DNA of 64,000 bases, from positions 744,001 through 808,000 of the forward strand of contig NZ_JAKJHW010000001.1 in NCBI RefSeq assembly GCF_021646685.1, given 5' to 3'. A program made the position numbers and the translations under genes. Below, one piece after another: positions 55,336-63,185 of the stretch (its first letter is position 1; every line of letters begins with the position of its first letter). The notes under the pieces are model-generated. The model did not search any database, was not told where the DNA came from, and saw only the letters and a list, made by a program, of their open reading frames with translations. This DNA is from Pseudalkalibacillus salsuginis. GTDB lineage: Bacteria > Bacillota > Bacilli > Bacillales > Fictibacillaceae.

Positions 55336-56024
55336 GATGCATATTCCTCCTCAACCAATGCCCCATCGACAATTTCAATGATACGATCTCCGATTTTCGC
55401 GACCTTTTCATCATGAGTGATGATTAAAAAGGTAATACCCATTTCATGATTAAGCTGCTTTATGAAATCTAGCAGTTCATCTTCAGTATCACTGTCTAAA
55501 CTCCCTGTTGGCTCATCAGCAAGAATGATAGGCGGATTCAAAATTAAGGCTCTTGCAATGCTTACACGCTGCTGCTGGCCCCCTGATAATTCACTAGGAT
55601 AGTGATCCATGAATTTTTCCAGGCCCACCTTTTTGAACAATTTTTCTGTTTGCGTTTTTCTTTCCTTTTCATGGACTCCCTTTAACGTAAGTGCCAGTTC
55701 AACATTCTCAAAGGCTGTCATACTGAGAATGAGCTGAAAGCTTTGAAAGATGAATCCTAGATTATGAAGACGGAAATCGGCCCACTTGCTTTCGTTAAAT
55801 GACGTCACATTATGATCATCAATGAAGATTTCACCTTCGGTTGGTTGGATGTAACCGCTGATCAAGTTAAGCAATGTCGATTTCCCTGAGCCGCTGCGCC
55901 CAACAACGGTCACAATTTCCCCATAGTCCACTTTTAAATTTATACCTTCTAATACAGGAATTATCGTTTCTTTACCTTTTTTTCCAATCTTAAATTGATG
56001 GCTGAGTCCTTTGACTTCAATCAT
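55332..56024 (-). CDS. ABC transporter ATPase, LolD/MacB type (YtrE-like)
   Basis: A 230-residue ATPase. Walker A GRSGSGKSTLL, signature LSGGQQQRVSIARAL, Walker B IILADEPTGSLD, switch His in LIITHDEKV. The ATG at 56024 (MIEVKGL) follows a run of seven G residues; a longer start at 56060 is less likely. Partner of the overlapping permease gene. Confidence 0.92.
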   Translation of the reverse strand: MIEVKGLSHQFKIGKKGKETIIPVLEGINLKVDYGEIVTVVGRSGSGKSTLLNLISGYIQPTEGEIFIDDHNVTSFNESKWADFRLHNLGFIFQSFQLILSMTAFENVELALTLKGVHEKERKTQTEKLFKKVGLEKFMDHYPSELSGGQQQRVSIARALILNPPIILADEPTGSLDSDTEDELLDFIKQLNHEMGITFLIITHDEKVAKIGDRIIEIVDGALVEEEYAS

Positions 56025-56090
56025 TGATTTCCCCCCCTGTTTTTCATGACGCTTATACACACTTAAGACGCAAAAATTAAAAAATAGTTC

Positions 56091-56127
56091 AAAAAAAAAG
56101 AAACTGACCAGTTATGGCCAGTTTCTA
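56091..56127 (-). terminator. Terminator of the subtilisin gene
   Basis: Minus strand GAAACTGGCC-ATAAC-TGGTCAGTTTC followed by TTTTTTTTT. Confidence 0.9.
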
Positions 56128-56143
56128 CATTTAAAACTATTTA

Positions 56144-57394
56144 TTATTGGACTGTCGGGAAACCGAATCCAGAAGCGATGTCATCTCCGCTTCCAGCATA
56201 TTGTCCGCCAAGAATATCATTCGCTTTTGCTCGGTTTTGAAGTTCACTTCTTAGGTCGTCATTCGATAATGAAGGGTTCTCAGCCCAGATCTTTGCCGCT
56301 AATCCAGAAACATGTGGTGTTGCCATTGAGGTACCACTGATCGTGTTATATGCACCATCTTTCCAAGTCGATTCGATGGCACGACCAGGTGCGGATAATT
56401 CAACATCTCTTTCTTGTATGACAAAATCTCCATCTGTATTAGGATTTCCACGCGAAGAGAAATCAGCTACGCGATACGTACCGTTTTCTTGTACATTTTC
56501 AAGGGCTGCAACTGCTACAGCATCTGCAAGTCCACCTGGGTAACCGATCGTATCAGGGTTTGGTCCGTCATTCCCAGCAGCAGCAACGACCAACGCACCA
56601 TTATTCATAGCGTAGGTAACTGCATCTGCAATGAGGCTATCCTTTGAGCTTGAACCTAGTGACATTGAAATGACTACATTCACACCAAGACTGTTTCCTT
56701 GATCAGCCGCGTGCTTGATTGCATTCGCAATATCATCGGAATAACCAAATCCGCTGTTTCCTAGCACTTTGTATGCCCAAAGCTTAGATTCTGGAGCAAC
56801 ACCATAGACACCTTGGCTATCAGCCCCTCCGTTCGCTAAAACCGTACCGGCCACATGCGTACCATGACCGTTTTTATCATCACATTTTCCATCTATTACC
56901 GGTGATCGGTTAGAGCTGAAGTCTTTACACTGTTCGACGTTTTCAACCAGATCGACGTGGTCGGTATAAGTTCCAGTATCCAATACCGCTACACGGACCC
57001 CGTTTCCACCACTCGTTGCAGTCAGGTTTGAGTCGTTATACATCGCTTCCATTCCCCATGGAGTTTGGTCGGAAGGAGTAGTAGTTCGTGAAGCCTTTTG
57101 ACTTACTTGATCCAAATACACTTTATTCACAAGAGAGACTTTTAGGTTTTTGTTCTTTTTAAGTCCCTCATATTGTTTTTCAGTAACATTCGTCGTAAAC
57201 CCTTTTTCATTGAAATCCCATCGCTTACCGTAGTTTTTTTCTACAGATTTCAGGGCGTTTTCATTCGTAGATGAAATCAAGACTCTCAACTTTTCATTTG
57301 ATTGGTTATCGTTCTGCCCACCCGCCAATACACCAGATGCGAAAATCGAGACCATCAAAATAGCAGCTGTCAATACTGAAAATAATCGTTTCAA
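56144..57394 (-). CDS. Secreted subtilisin-like serine protease (S8)
   Basis: A 416-residue preproprotease. Signal peptide KRLFSVLTAAILMVSIFASG ending near VLA; I9-type propeptide to about residue 105; catalytic Asp in VAVLDTGTYTDH, His in GHGTHVAGT, oxyanion Asn in AAAGNDG and Ser in SGTSMATPHVSG. Two Cys flank the pre-His loop (QCKDFS, GKCDDKN), a possible disulfide. The outer reading start at 57532 precedes the signal peptide by 46 residues; the TTG at 57394 behind AGGGAGA is the likely start. Confidence 0.93.
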   Translation of the reverse strand: MKRLFSVLTAAILMVSIFASGVLAGGQNDNQSNEKLRVLISSTNENALKSVEKNYGKRWDFNEKGFTTNVTEKQYEGLKKNKNLKVSLVNKVYLDQVSQKASRTTTPSDQTPWGMEAMYNDSNLTATSGGNGVRVAVLDTGTYTDHVDLVENVEQCKDFSSNRSPVIDGKCDDKNGHGTHVAGTVLANGGADSQGVYGVAPESKLWAYKVLGNSGFGYSDDIANAIKHAADQGNSLGVNVVISMSLGSSSKDSLIADAVTYAMNNGALVVAAAGNDGPNPDTIGYPGGLADAVAVAALENVQENGTYRVADFSSRGNPNTDGDFVIQERDVELSAPGRAIESTWKDGAYNTISGTSMATPHVSGLAAKIWAENPSLSNDDLRSELQNRAKANDILGGQYAGSGDDIASGFGFPTVQ

Positions 57395-57754
57395 AATCCA
57401 TCTCTCCCTAGTTTTTTCATCATTTCTCTTTTTATGAAGGATTCTGGGTGTATGTATTGATGGCAAATTTATAGTTGTTGTTAAAAACTTTAAGTTGAAA
57501 TTATAAACAACAACTATTAACAGTAATGTCACCTCCTGTCATTTTTTGAATTTTCTATCAATAATTCAACAATATCATAATGATGGGGGTTGTGGTATTG
57601 GGAAATAGAGAGGTAAAAAGCTTGAATATTCATAAAGTTTAATAGATGATTTTCCCAACATGGCCTTTTTCCGAAGGTCGACCCGGATGCCTGTTCACTG
57701 TGGGGCCAGGCTCCCTTTCCCTCAGGAGTGGTGAGAATTCGTTAATAAAAACCC

Positions 57755-57785
57755 AAAATTAAAAAAAGCACCTTTCAGCGCTTCT
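57755..57785 (-). terminator. Terminator downstream of the MoeB/ThiF gene
   Basis: Minus strand AAGCGC-TGAAA-GGTGCTT followed by TTTTTAATTTT; modest stem with a good T tract. The interval 57533-57754 holds no gene; a GGGGCCAGGCTCCC palindrome lies at about 57701. Confidence 0.6.
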
Positions 57786-57793
57786 TGTTTTGG

Positions 57794-58816
57794 CTATCCC
57801 GTGATATATCGGTTGTATAATGTTTTCGCTTTGTTAATGTCTTTTGTACCATGGATCAAGACTCTGTTATCTTTGAAAACAACCATTCGGGTATCATCAA
57901 TTTCTACTTGCAGCAAGTAATCATTGCTTCGAATGTTTGAAGTTAATTGGGAAAGCTTCTGTTTAAGGGCATCCATATCGATAGCCATTCCCGGCATCGG
58001 TCTTATTTGCACAGTATCTCTCCCGCACAAAACAGCGGTTTTCGTACTCGACTCGTGATTGAGGTATGGAAAGGCGGCTTCCGGGCAACAGCTGTCACAT
58101 TGTGGATTTTTGAGATTATCAACCTTCAAAGAGGTATGCTGGTTATTCCATAAATCAAAGTAGATAACCTGTTTTCGGATCGCCTGGAAATCTTCTACTA
58201 ATATTTTGAAAGACTCTGCTACCTGATAAGCCGTTACCATCTGTACTGCCGGGGAAATGATGCCGACAGTGTCACACGTTTCACTACCTGAAGGAATCTT
58301 CCCTAGTAAGCAGGCCAAACATGGTGTATCTCCTGGTAAAATCGTATAGGTCAATCCGTGGCTTCCTGTACAGGCTCCGTATATCCATGGGATTTTCCAC
58401 TTTTGTGCCGCATCATTTATAAGCATGCGCGTTTCAAAATTATCAGTTGCATCTATGATCAGATCTGCATCCTGTATTTGTTCCTCAATCGTCATCGTGT
58501 TCGTCTCTTCTATTCGGGCATCAATCTTCACTTCACGATTAAGATCAGAAAGCCGTGCTTTTGCTGCGACTGCTTTCGGCAATTGATCTTCTGCATCCGT
58601 TTCTGTGTATAATTGCTGTCTCTGAAGATTACTCCACTCGACATAATCCCGGTCAATGATGGTCAATTTGCCTATACCTGCACGGACCAACATTTCAGCA
58701 CAGCTTGTCCCGAGGGCCCCGGCACCGATTAAAAGCACGTGTTTCCGTCTGATCATTCCCTGTCCTGCTGAACCGATTTTAGTAAATCTTATCTGTCTAG
58801 AATATCGTTCATGCAT
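57794..58816 (-). CDS. ThiF/MoeB-family adenylyltransferase
   Basis: A 340-residue E1-like enzyme that adenylates the C-terminal Gly of a ubiquitin-like sulfur carrier (ThiS or MoaD). N-terminal RYSRQIRF, nucleotide motif LIGAGALGTSCAEMLVRAG, DRDYVEWSNLQRQQLYTE, and two Cys pairs (PCLACL, CDSCC) for zinc. An extra C-terminal region of about 80 residues follows in place of a rhodanese domain. No sulfur-carrier gene is adjacent, so ThiF versus MoeB is open. Confidence 0.85.
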   Translation of the reverse strand: MHERYSRQIRFTKIGSAGQGMIRRKHVLLIGAGALGTSCAEMLVRAGIGKLTIIDRDYVEWSNLQRQQLYTETDAEDQLPKAVAAKARLSDLNREVKIDARIEETNTMTIEEQIQDADLIIDATDNFETRMLINDAAQKWKIPWIYGACTGSHGLTYTILPGDTPCLACLLGKIPSGSETCDTVGIISPAVQMVTAYQVAESFKILVEDFQAIRKQVIYFDLWNNQHTSLKVDNLKNPQCDSCCPEAAFPYLNHESSTKTAVLCGRDTVQIRPMPGMAIDMDALKQKLSQLTSNIRSNDYLLQVEIDDTRMVVFKDNRVLIHGTKDINKAKTLYNRYITG

Positions 58817-58968
58817 CCTTTTTCATCTGCCTTTTGGAAAACCTGATTTACTCCCATCTTACCATACAATATAAGGAGACAAACGACCACAAAGATTACA
58901 TGGCGTATAAAATGGTGAAAATAATCAAAACTAGAATAAGTTACCTGAAAGGAGTGTGGAATGATAAC

Positions 58969-59148
58969 ATGAATGCAGGCAGAGCAAAACAAATCTTAGA
59001 ATCACCGAATGAAATCACCGTCCATTATCGCGGTAATCCGGTCTGGATCCAACAAGTCGATGAAGCGGGCAGTACAGCACGGGTATATACAAGAGATAAT
59101 CCAGACGATGAAATGACAGTGAACGTAGCTAACTTAGAGGAAATGTAG
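58969..59148 (+). CDS. sspH: H-type small acid-soluble spore protein
   Basis: A 59-residue protein starting MNAGRAKQILESPNEITVHY, with PVWIQQVDE and TARVYTRDNPDDEMTVNV, matching SspH. Made in the forespore. The AAAGGAG site lies 14 bases from this ATG but 6 bases from an upstream ATG (58961) that encodes only three codons and stops overlapping the sspH start (ATGA), suggesting reinitiation. Interspersed element D begins right after the stop. Confidence 0.9.
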   Translation: MNAGRAKQILESPNEITVHYRGNPVWIQQVDEAGSTARVYTRDNPDDEMTVNVANLEEM

Positions 59149-59152
59149 AAGA

Positions 59153-59558
59153 CAAGAAAAGCGCAAACGCCCTGATCAGCCACGAAGGTCACTGGAAGTC
59201 CGACGAGGAGGCTCTAAAGATCGGTTTTTCGCGTTGTAAGTGCTCCATAATGGTCACATGAGTACCTTAAGATCGGTTTTTCGCGTTGTAAGTGCTCCAT
59301 AATGGTCACATGAGTACCTTAAGATCGGTTTTTCGCGTTGTAAGTGCTCCATAATGGTCTTATGAGTACCTTAAGATCGGTTTTTCGCGTTGTAAGTGCT
59401 TCATAATGGTCTTATGAGTACCTTAAGATCGGTTTTTCGCGTTGTAAGTGCTCCATAATGGTCTTATGAACCAAACAAAGTTCGGTTCTGCGTGGTTAAA
59501 CACTTCGACCTGAATCTATGTGTCGGCCGCCGCAGGAGGACTGAAGTGATCCTTCTTA
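59153..59558 (+). repeat. Interspersed element, copy D, split by a 52-bp array
   Basis: Left part AGAAAAGCGCAAACGCCCTG to CGACGAGGAGGCTC (59157-59215); right part GAACCAAACAAAGTTCGGTT through CGCAGGAGGACTGAAGTGAT (about 59468-59552). The five-unit tandem array sits exactly between the GAGGCTC and GAACCAAAC modules. Confidence 0.88.
59217..59469. repeat. 52-bp tandem repeat, locus 3 (5 units)
   Basis: Units start at 59217, 59269, 59321, 59373 and 59425, each AAGATCGGTTTTTCGCGTTG then TAAGTGCTCCATAATGGTCA and CATGAGTACCTT. The units are almost identical, so the expansion is recent. Same period and register as the loci at 31710 and 36784. Confidence 0.93.
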
Positions 59559-59567
59559 TCTTTAAAT

Positions 59568-59599
59568 AATTAAAAAGCACTTTCAAACGCTTTTTAATT
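59568..59599. terminator. Hairpin
   Basis: AATTAAAAAGC-ACTTTCAAAC-GCTTTTTAATT, a perfect 11-bp stem with a T-rich arm; overlaps the end of the adjacent minus-strand pseudogene. Confidence 0.6.
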
Positions 59600-59777
59600 C
59601 TTATGAAAATGTTGATATATCAAGGTGTTTGAGTTTTCCCTTTTTAAATAACCACTAAATATTGTTGGTCCAAAAATATTTTCTTCAACTAATAGAACTT
59701 GGAAAAAACCAACCACTATAATACCAATAATAAATAACTATCAAACCAAATGAAATATACTTTAATGGTGATTTCAT
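59594..59777 (-). pseudogene. Frameshifted small membrane protein gene
   Basis: Starts MKSPLKYISFGLIVI behind GGGGGATGTGG. A one-base frame change near 59730 is needed to continue into IIGIIVVGFFQVLLVEENIF, then GPTIFSGYLKREN to a stop. Total length 184 bases, not a multiple of three. Intact product would be about 61 residues with one or two membrane helices. Unknown family. Confidence 0.5.
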
Positions 59778-59947
59778 CCACATCCCCCAGTATGAAGTTA
59801 TCGGATGGTGTGGTTACTGGAATTATCTACGGAGTCGGTGTGAGATTTAATTATTCCCGGTTAGCAAGCCACTCAGCAATCTTGGCTGCCTCTTCACCCT
59901 GAATGAGCCCTAGTTAGCGGACTCATAATTATCTAAAAAAAAAGTTA

Positions 59948-59976
59948 TTGACAGTTTTATTGAAATATCATATTAT
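59948..59976 (+). promoter_or_regulatory. Promoter of the Mn riboswitch transcript
   Basis: TTGACA (59948-59953), 17-base spacer, TATTAT (59971-59976), about 27 bases before the aptamer. The 59778-59947 interval otherwise holds only short coding remnants. Confidence 0.85.
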
Positions 59977-60002
59977 TATTTTAAATTTAATATGCTTTCT
60001 CC

Positions 60003-60076
60003 TAAAGGGGAGTAGCTTTTACAGCAAAGTCGTCATTACAGAGTTTTATTACTCTCGGCTTTGTTGGCAACCTTTA
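60003..60076 (+). promoter_or_regulatory. yybP-ykoY (Mn2+) riboswitch
   Basis: TAAAGGGGAGTAGC, a P2/P3 region with CAGCAAAGTCGTC, and GGCTTTGTTGGCAACCTTTA give the conserved yybP-ykoY core; TAAAGG and CCTTTA close P1. Mn2+ binding normally switches on genes such as the TerC/YkoY-family gene found downstream. Confidence 0.9.
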
Positions 60077-60087
60077 TGTTGTTAGCA

Positions 60088-60158
60088 AGACCTTTACCTG
60101 TTAGGTAGAGGTCTTTTTTATATGTAAAAAAACCTTTGCCATGTGGTGGAGGTTTTTT
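60088..60158 (+). terminator. Two tandem terminators after the Mn aptamer
   Basis: AAGACCTTTACC..GGTAGAGGTCTTTTTT (60088-60119) and AAAAACCTTTGCCA..TGGTGGAGGTTTTTT (60127-60158). The first is the likely riboswitch expression platform; the second is a similar, separate hairpin. Confidence 0.8.
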
Positions 60159-60188
60159 GTTTTTCATTTACCAAGAGGAGGTAAGTAC

Positions 60189-60314
60189 ATGAAGGATAGT
60201 AGGTATTTACTTAAAGCGATCTTAGGAATCCAAGGCATCAGCAACTTACGTAAATTCCTATGGTCTAACCCATCAAGAAACAATTGTGCAAAGCCAGAAG
60301 TTAGACAAACTTAA
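60189..60314 (+). CDS. Small basic protein (41 residues)
   Basis: Encodes MKDSRYLLKAILGIQGISNL and RKFLWSNPSRNNCAKPEVRQT, behind a strong AGAGGAGG site. First ORF after the Mn riboswitch. No family recognised; in a decaying region it could be a truncated gene. Confidence 0.45.
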   Translation: MKDSRYLLKAILGIQGISNLRKFLWSNPSRNNCAKPEVRQT

Positions 60315-60354
60315 TTTAAAATATCAACAAAAAAATCTTAGAGGATGATCAATA

Positions 60355-60436
60355 ATGAGAAAAGCTTTTAAAAGATAAAAAACGAATTGAGAAAATTGAA
60401 AAACGTATTGAAGAAAAGCATACAGGTAACAAATAA
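60355..60436 (+). pseudogene. Frameshifted short Lys/Glu-rich gene
   Basis: ATG behind AGAGGATG reads MRKAFKR and stops; a one-base shift restores KDKKRIEKIEKRIEEKHTGN to a TAA. Length 82 bases. Short helical peptide of unknown family. Confidence 0.4.
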
Positions 60437-60458
60437 CTTAATCATTGGAGGGTAAACA

Positions 60459-60845
60459 GTGTTACTAAGAAAATACATGTCTCTTGTAGGAATAGGTTCA
60501 GCACAAATAGATCTTATTTTACCTAAAGAAACATATACGCTTGGTGAACATATAAATGGATATTTTTTACTAAAGGGCGGTATCATTGATCAACAGTTAA
60601 AGAGAATTGATTGTGATTTGGTAAAAGTTGATAGTGAGAAAGGAAAAGAAAATATTATTGATTCAACAACGATTTTGACTTCACAATTGATTGAATCAGA
60701 AGAATCGAATAAAATACCATTTTCATTCAAGCTTCCAACATCACTACCACTCTCAACAAAAGACATTTCCTATCGTTTTAAAACAAGATTGACTTTTACA
60801 CAAGGCGTAGAAAGCATTGATCAAGATATTATTCAAATCGTTTAA
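60459..60845 (+). CDS. Spo0M-like single-lobe arrestin-fold protein
   Basis: A 128-residue protein resembling the N-terminal half of sporulation-control protein Spo0M: LVGIGSAQIDLILPKETYTL then GEHINGYFLLKGG, and YRFKTRLTFTQGVESIDQDI. Full Spo0M proteins are about 260 residues, so this is either a one-lobe variant or a truncation. It starts with GTG behind TGGAGGG. Confidence 0.65.
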   Translation: MLLRKYMSLVGIGSAQIDLILPKETYTLGEHINGYFLLKGGIIDQQLKRIDCDLVKVDSEKGKENIIDSTTILTSQLIESEESNKIPFSFKLPTSLPLSTKDISYRFKTRLTFTQGVESIDQDIIQIV

Positions 60846-60869
60846 TTCGAAAGCAGATAGAAAGGGAGA

Positions 60870-61200
60870 TTACGAGTGTAAAAATAAATCGATTTCTTAC
60901 ATGGCAATACATTATAGGGAGAAACGATTTAGTTGAACAAACACATAAGGAACTTATTTATAACGATTACTTTAGTTACAGTTATAGAAACTCAGTTCCT
61001 TTCAGCAGTGAATGAGGATAAGAAAAATCCACCTCGATTTTATAACAGTATCGTAGCAGCAATGCAAAGTTATTCCATTAATTCTTTAAGACCATAAATG
61101 AAATAGAAAAGAAGGTGGATAGAAACTTTTGTATTGGAAAGGTTACTAAAAATGGCACCTCAATCTTTAAAAGATAAATATAAGCAAACGAACATTGTAT
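60870..61200 (+). pseudogene. Decayed coding remnants
   Basis: Several short frames carry protein-like text without proper starts: NRFLTWQYIIGRNDLVEQTH then KELIYNDYFSYSYRN; NEDKKNPPRFYNSIVAAMQS; and LERLLKMAPQSLKDKYKQTN. They lie in different frames, as expected of one or more genes broken by indels. No family recognised. Confidence 0.35.
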
Positions 61201-61221
61201 TTTAGGAGGTAAATCGATCAG

Positions 61222-61998
61222 ATGGAGCTTTCAGTTTTATTCGAGTATGGATGGGTATTATTACTTTTAATTGCAATAGAAGGTTTATTGGCAGCTGATA
61301 ATGCGCTCGTATTAGCTATTATGGTTAAGCATCTTCCAGAAGAACAACGTAAGAAAGCCTTGTTTTATGGGCTTGCAGGAGCATTCATATTTCGATTTGG
61401 TTCTTTATTTACGATATCCTTCCTTGTGAATGTTTGGCAGGTTCAAGCAATAGGTGCCCTATATCTCTTGTTTATAGCTGCAAATCACATTTTCAGAAAG
61501 CTTATTGTTTCGAAAGAAAAAGAGAAATTAATTGAAACAAAGGAAAAGAAAAAATCTGGATTTTGGGGAACAGTTTTTAAGGTCGAATTAGCTGATATAG
61601 CTTTTGCTGTCGATTCAATCCTTGCAGCTGTTGCTTTAGCTGTTACACTTCCAAATACAAACCTTCCTAATATAGGTGGATTAGATGGTGGAAAGTTCCT
61701 TGTGATTTTTGCAGGTGGATTAATTGGTTTAATTATCATGCGATTTGCTGCTAATTTCTTTGTAAAACTACTTAATACGAGACCAGGCTTAGAAATTGCA
61801 GCATTTATCATTGTTGGCTGGGTAGGTGTGAAGCTATCTGTTTATACGTTATCTCATCCAGAATTAGGTATTTTACCAGAAGGTTTTGCCAAATCACCGG
61901 AATGGAAAGTCACGTTCTATGTTGTTCTTCTACTAATTGCTCTTGGTGGATGGTTCCTTTCAGGCAAGGAGAAGAAAGAAGATTCAACTATAGTATAA
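61222..61998 (+). CDS. TerC-family membrane protein (YkoY-like, Mn export)
   Basis: A 258-residue protein with seven hydrophobic segments. TerC signatures: IEGLLAADNALVLAIMVKHL and VELADIAFAVDSILAAVAL, each with the acidic residues of the metal path. YkoY/TerC proteins support Mn2+ efflux and metalation of secreted proteins, and are classic targets of the yybP-ykoY riboswitch found upstream. Good AGGAGG site. The only large intact gene of the island. Confidence 0.92.
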   Translation: MELSVLFEYGWVLLLLIAIEGLLAADNALVLAIMVKHLPEEQRKKALFYGLAGAFIFRFGSLFTISFLVNVWQVQAIGALYLLFIAANHIFRKLIVSKEKEKLIETKEKKKSGFWGTVFKVELADIAFAVDSILAAVALAVTLPNTNLPNIGGLDGGKFLVIFAGGLIGLIIMRFAANFFVKLLNTRPGLEIAAFIIVGWVGVKLSVYTLSHPELGILPEGFAKSPEWKVTFYVVLLLIALGGWFLSGKEKKEDSTIV

Positions 61999-62041
61999 AC
62001 GAACGGTAGTGATGTAGAGGTAAGCAAGTAAAGGAGGGTTT

Positions 62042-62350
62042 ATGCAATCCTTCAGTAATTTAGTCCAAAGTGTGAAGTATGGTAATGATGGCGAGAAAAT
62101 AATTTAAAAACATAAAGACAAGGCGTTAGAAATTGTTGGTGAGGGAAGAAGTGCTTTTGCAAAAGTTTGAACAACGAATAAAGTGTTAAAAGTCTTTTTC
62201 CCTCCATTTAGTCATCTGGCAAAGGAAGCAGCTGATATATACAGATGTTTACAAGACAATCCATTCTATCCTTGTATAAAACAACCTTTTATGCAAAAAA
62301 TAAATGAGAATTTATATAAACTTCTTAGTTTTCAAATATTTCGGAGGTAG
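62042..62350 (+). pseudogene. Degraded protein-kinase-like gene (YrzF-like) with two in-frame stops
   Basis: ATG behind AAAGGAGGG opens MQSFSNLVQSVKYGNDGEKI; the same frame continues through TAA (about 62105) and TGA (about 62168) to NKVLKVFFPPFSHLAKEAAD then IYRCLQDNPFYP, ending at 62350. The GEGRSAFAKV and VLKVFFPPFSH elements resemble the glycine-rich loop and Lys strand of YrzF-type kinases. The catalytic part is absent. Confidence 0.55.
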
Positions 62351-62356
62351 GTCTGG

Positions 62357-62488
62357 TTGGCAATAGAATTAATAGTACTAGGTGTGTTTATTATTCTAAA
62401 TGCTTTTTTTGCAGCGTCAGAAATTGCATTAATTTCGTTAAATGATAACAAAGTGAAAAAGATGGCAGAGGAGGTATTTCTGACCTAA
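62357..62488 (+). pseudogene. Truncated CNNM/CorC (hemolysin C)-family gene
   Basis: From TTG behind GGAGG it reads LAIELIVLGVFIILNAFFAA then SEIALISLNDNKVKKMAEE, the typical N-terminal helix of the UPF0053/CNNM ion transporter family, and stops after 43 residues (normal about 430). The rest is absent. Confidence 0.65.
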
Positions 62489-62567
62489 GAAATTTCACTT
62501 CTCCTTCTTGAAGAAATGCACCCGTTTGTGGAAGAAAGAAAGCTGTCGTACATACAGCTTCTTATTA

Positions 62568-63056
62568 TTAGGTGTTTACCATGATATTAGCTTGAAACCA
62601 AGCTCTGAGTTTTTCGGCAAACACTAAACGTTCAGAGGGATCACTTAAACTACCATGAGTCAGATAAAGATTATCATTGAAATATCTAGGATATACGTGC
62701 AGGTGATAATGCCAAACATCCTGACTTCCACCTGGTTCATTGTGTTGTCTTGTTGAGATACCATCACATCCGTAACACTCTTTGAGTGCGAAAGAGACCT
62801 GCTGTGATAATTTATGTATCCTTGTGGCTATCTCTAATGGTAAATCAAATATATTCTCATAGTGATTATTCGGTATGATAATCACATGACCTTTATTATT
62901 GGGCCACCATAAAGTTGCAATCAATGCAGTTACGTGTTCATCATTATAAATTATATCTTGCTGCTTCGTTTGAACTAATTTGTTTTGTTCGTCCTCTACA
63001 CCTTTAACTACCAGACAAAAAGGACAAGAATAACCAAAAGGCATATGCTTATACAT
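62568..63056 (-). CDS. HIT-family hydrolase
   Basis: A 162-residue histidine-triad protein. The triad is HYHLHVYPR preceded by RQHNEPGGSQDVWHYH (about residues 105-128). An N-terminal CPFC pair may bind zinc. HIT proteins hydrolyse dinucleoside polyphosphates or AMP conjugates. It appears intact within the decaying region. Confidence 0.88.
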   Translation of the reverse strand: MYKHMPFGYSCPFCLVVKGVEDEQNKLVQTKQQDIIYNDEHVTALIATLWWPNNKGHVIIIPNNHYENIFDLPLEIATRIHKLSQQVSFALKECYGCDGISTRQHNEPGGSQDVWHYHLHVYPRYFNDNLYLTHGSLSDPSERLVFAEKLRAWFQANIMVNT

Positions 63057-63185
63057 TAATTTTCCCTCCTAAAGTAATATGCTAGTTAAGCTTTCGACAG
63101 TATTTTGCTACTACGGAACAAAGGACGTAATCCAATATTCTTGAATTGAGCCCTTTAGCTGAAGATTATTAAATTAGGGTTTTCT

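Noticed and set aside
57690-57730. GGGGCCAGGCTCCC palindrome as a regulatory site
   Set aside because: Similar CCAGGCNCC-type short sequences are scattered in many Bacillus intergenic regions; a single copy with no context is not informative.
59217-59469. CRISPR array suggested by regularly spaced repeats
   Set aside because: Units are contiguous and 52 bases long, with no unique spacers between them, and no cas gene is present. It is a simple tandem array.
59850-59916. C-terminal fragment of a class I cytochrome c on the minus strand
   Set aside because: The frame GLIQGEEAAKIAEWLANRE resembles such a C-terminus, but only about 19 codons exist, no haem motif is present, and the frame closes upstream. 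Too short to call.
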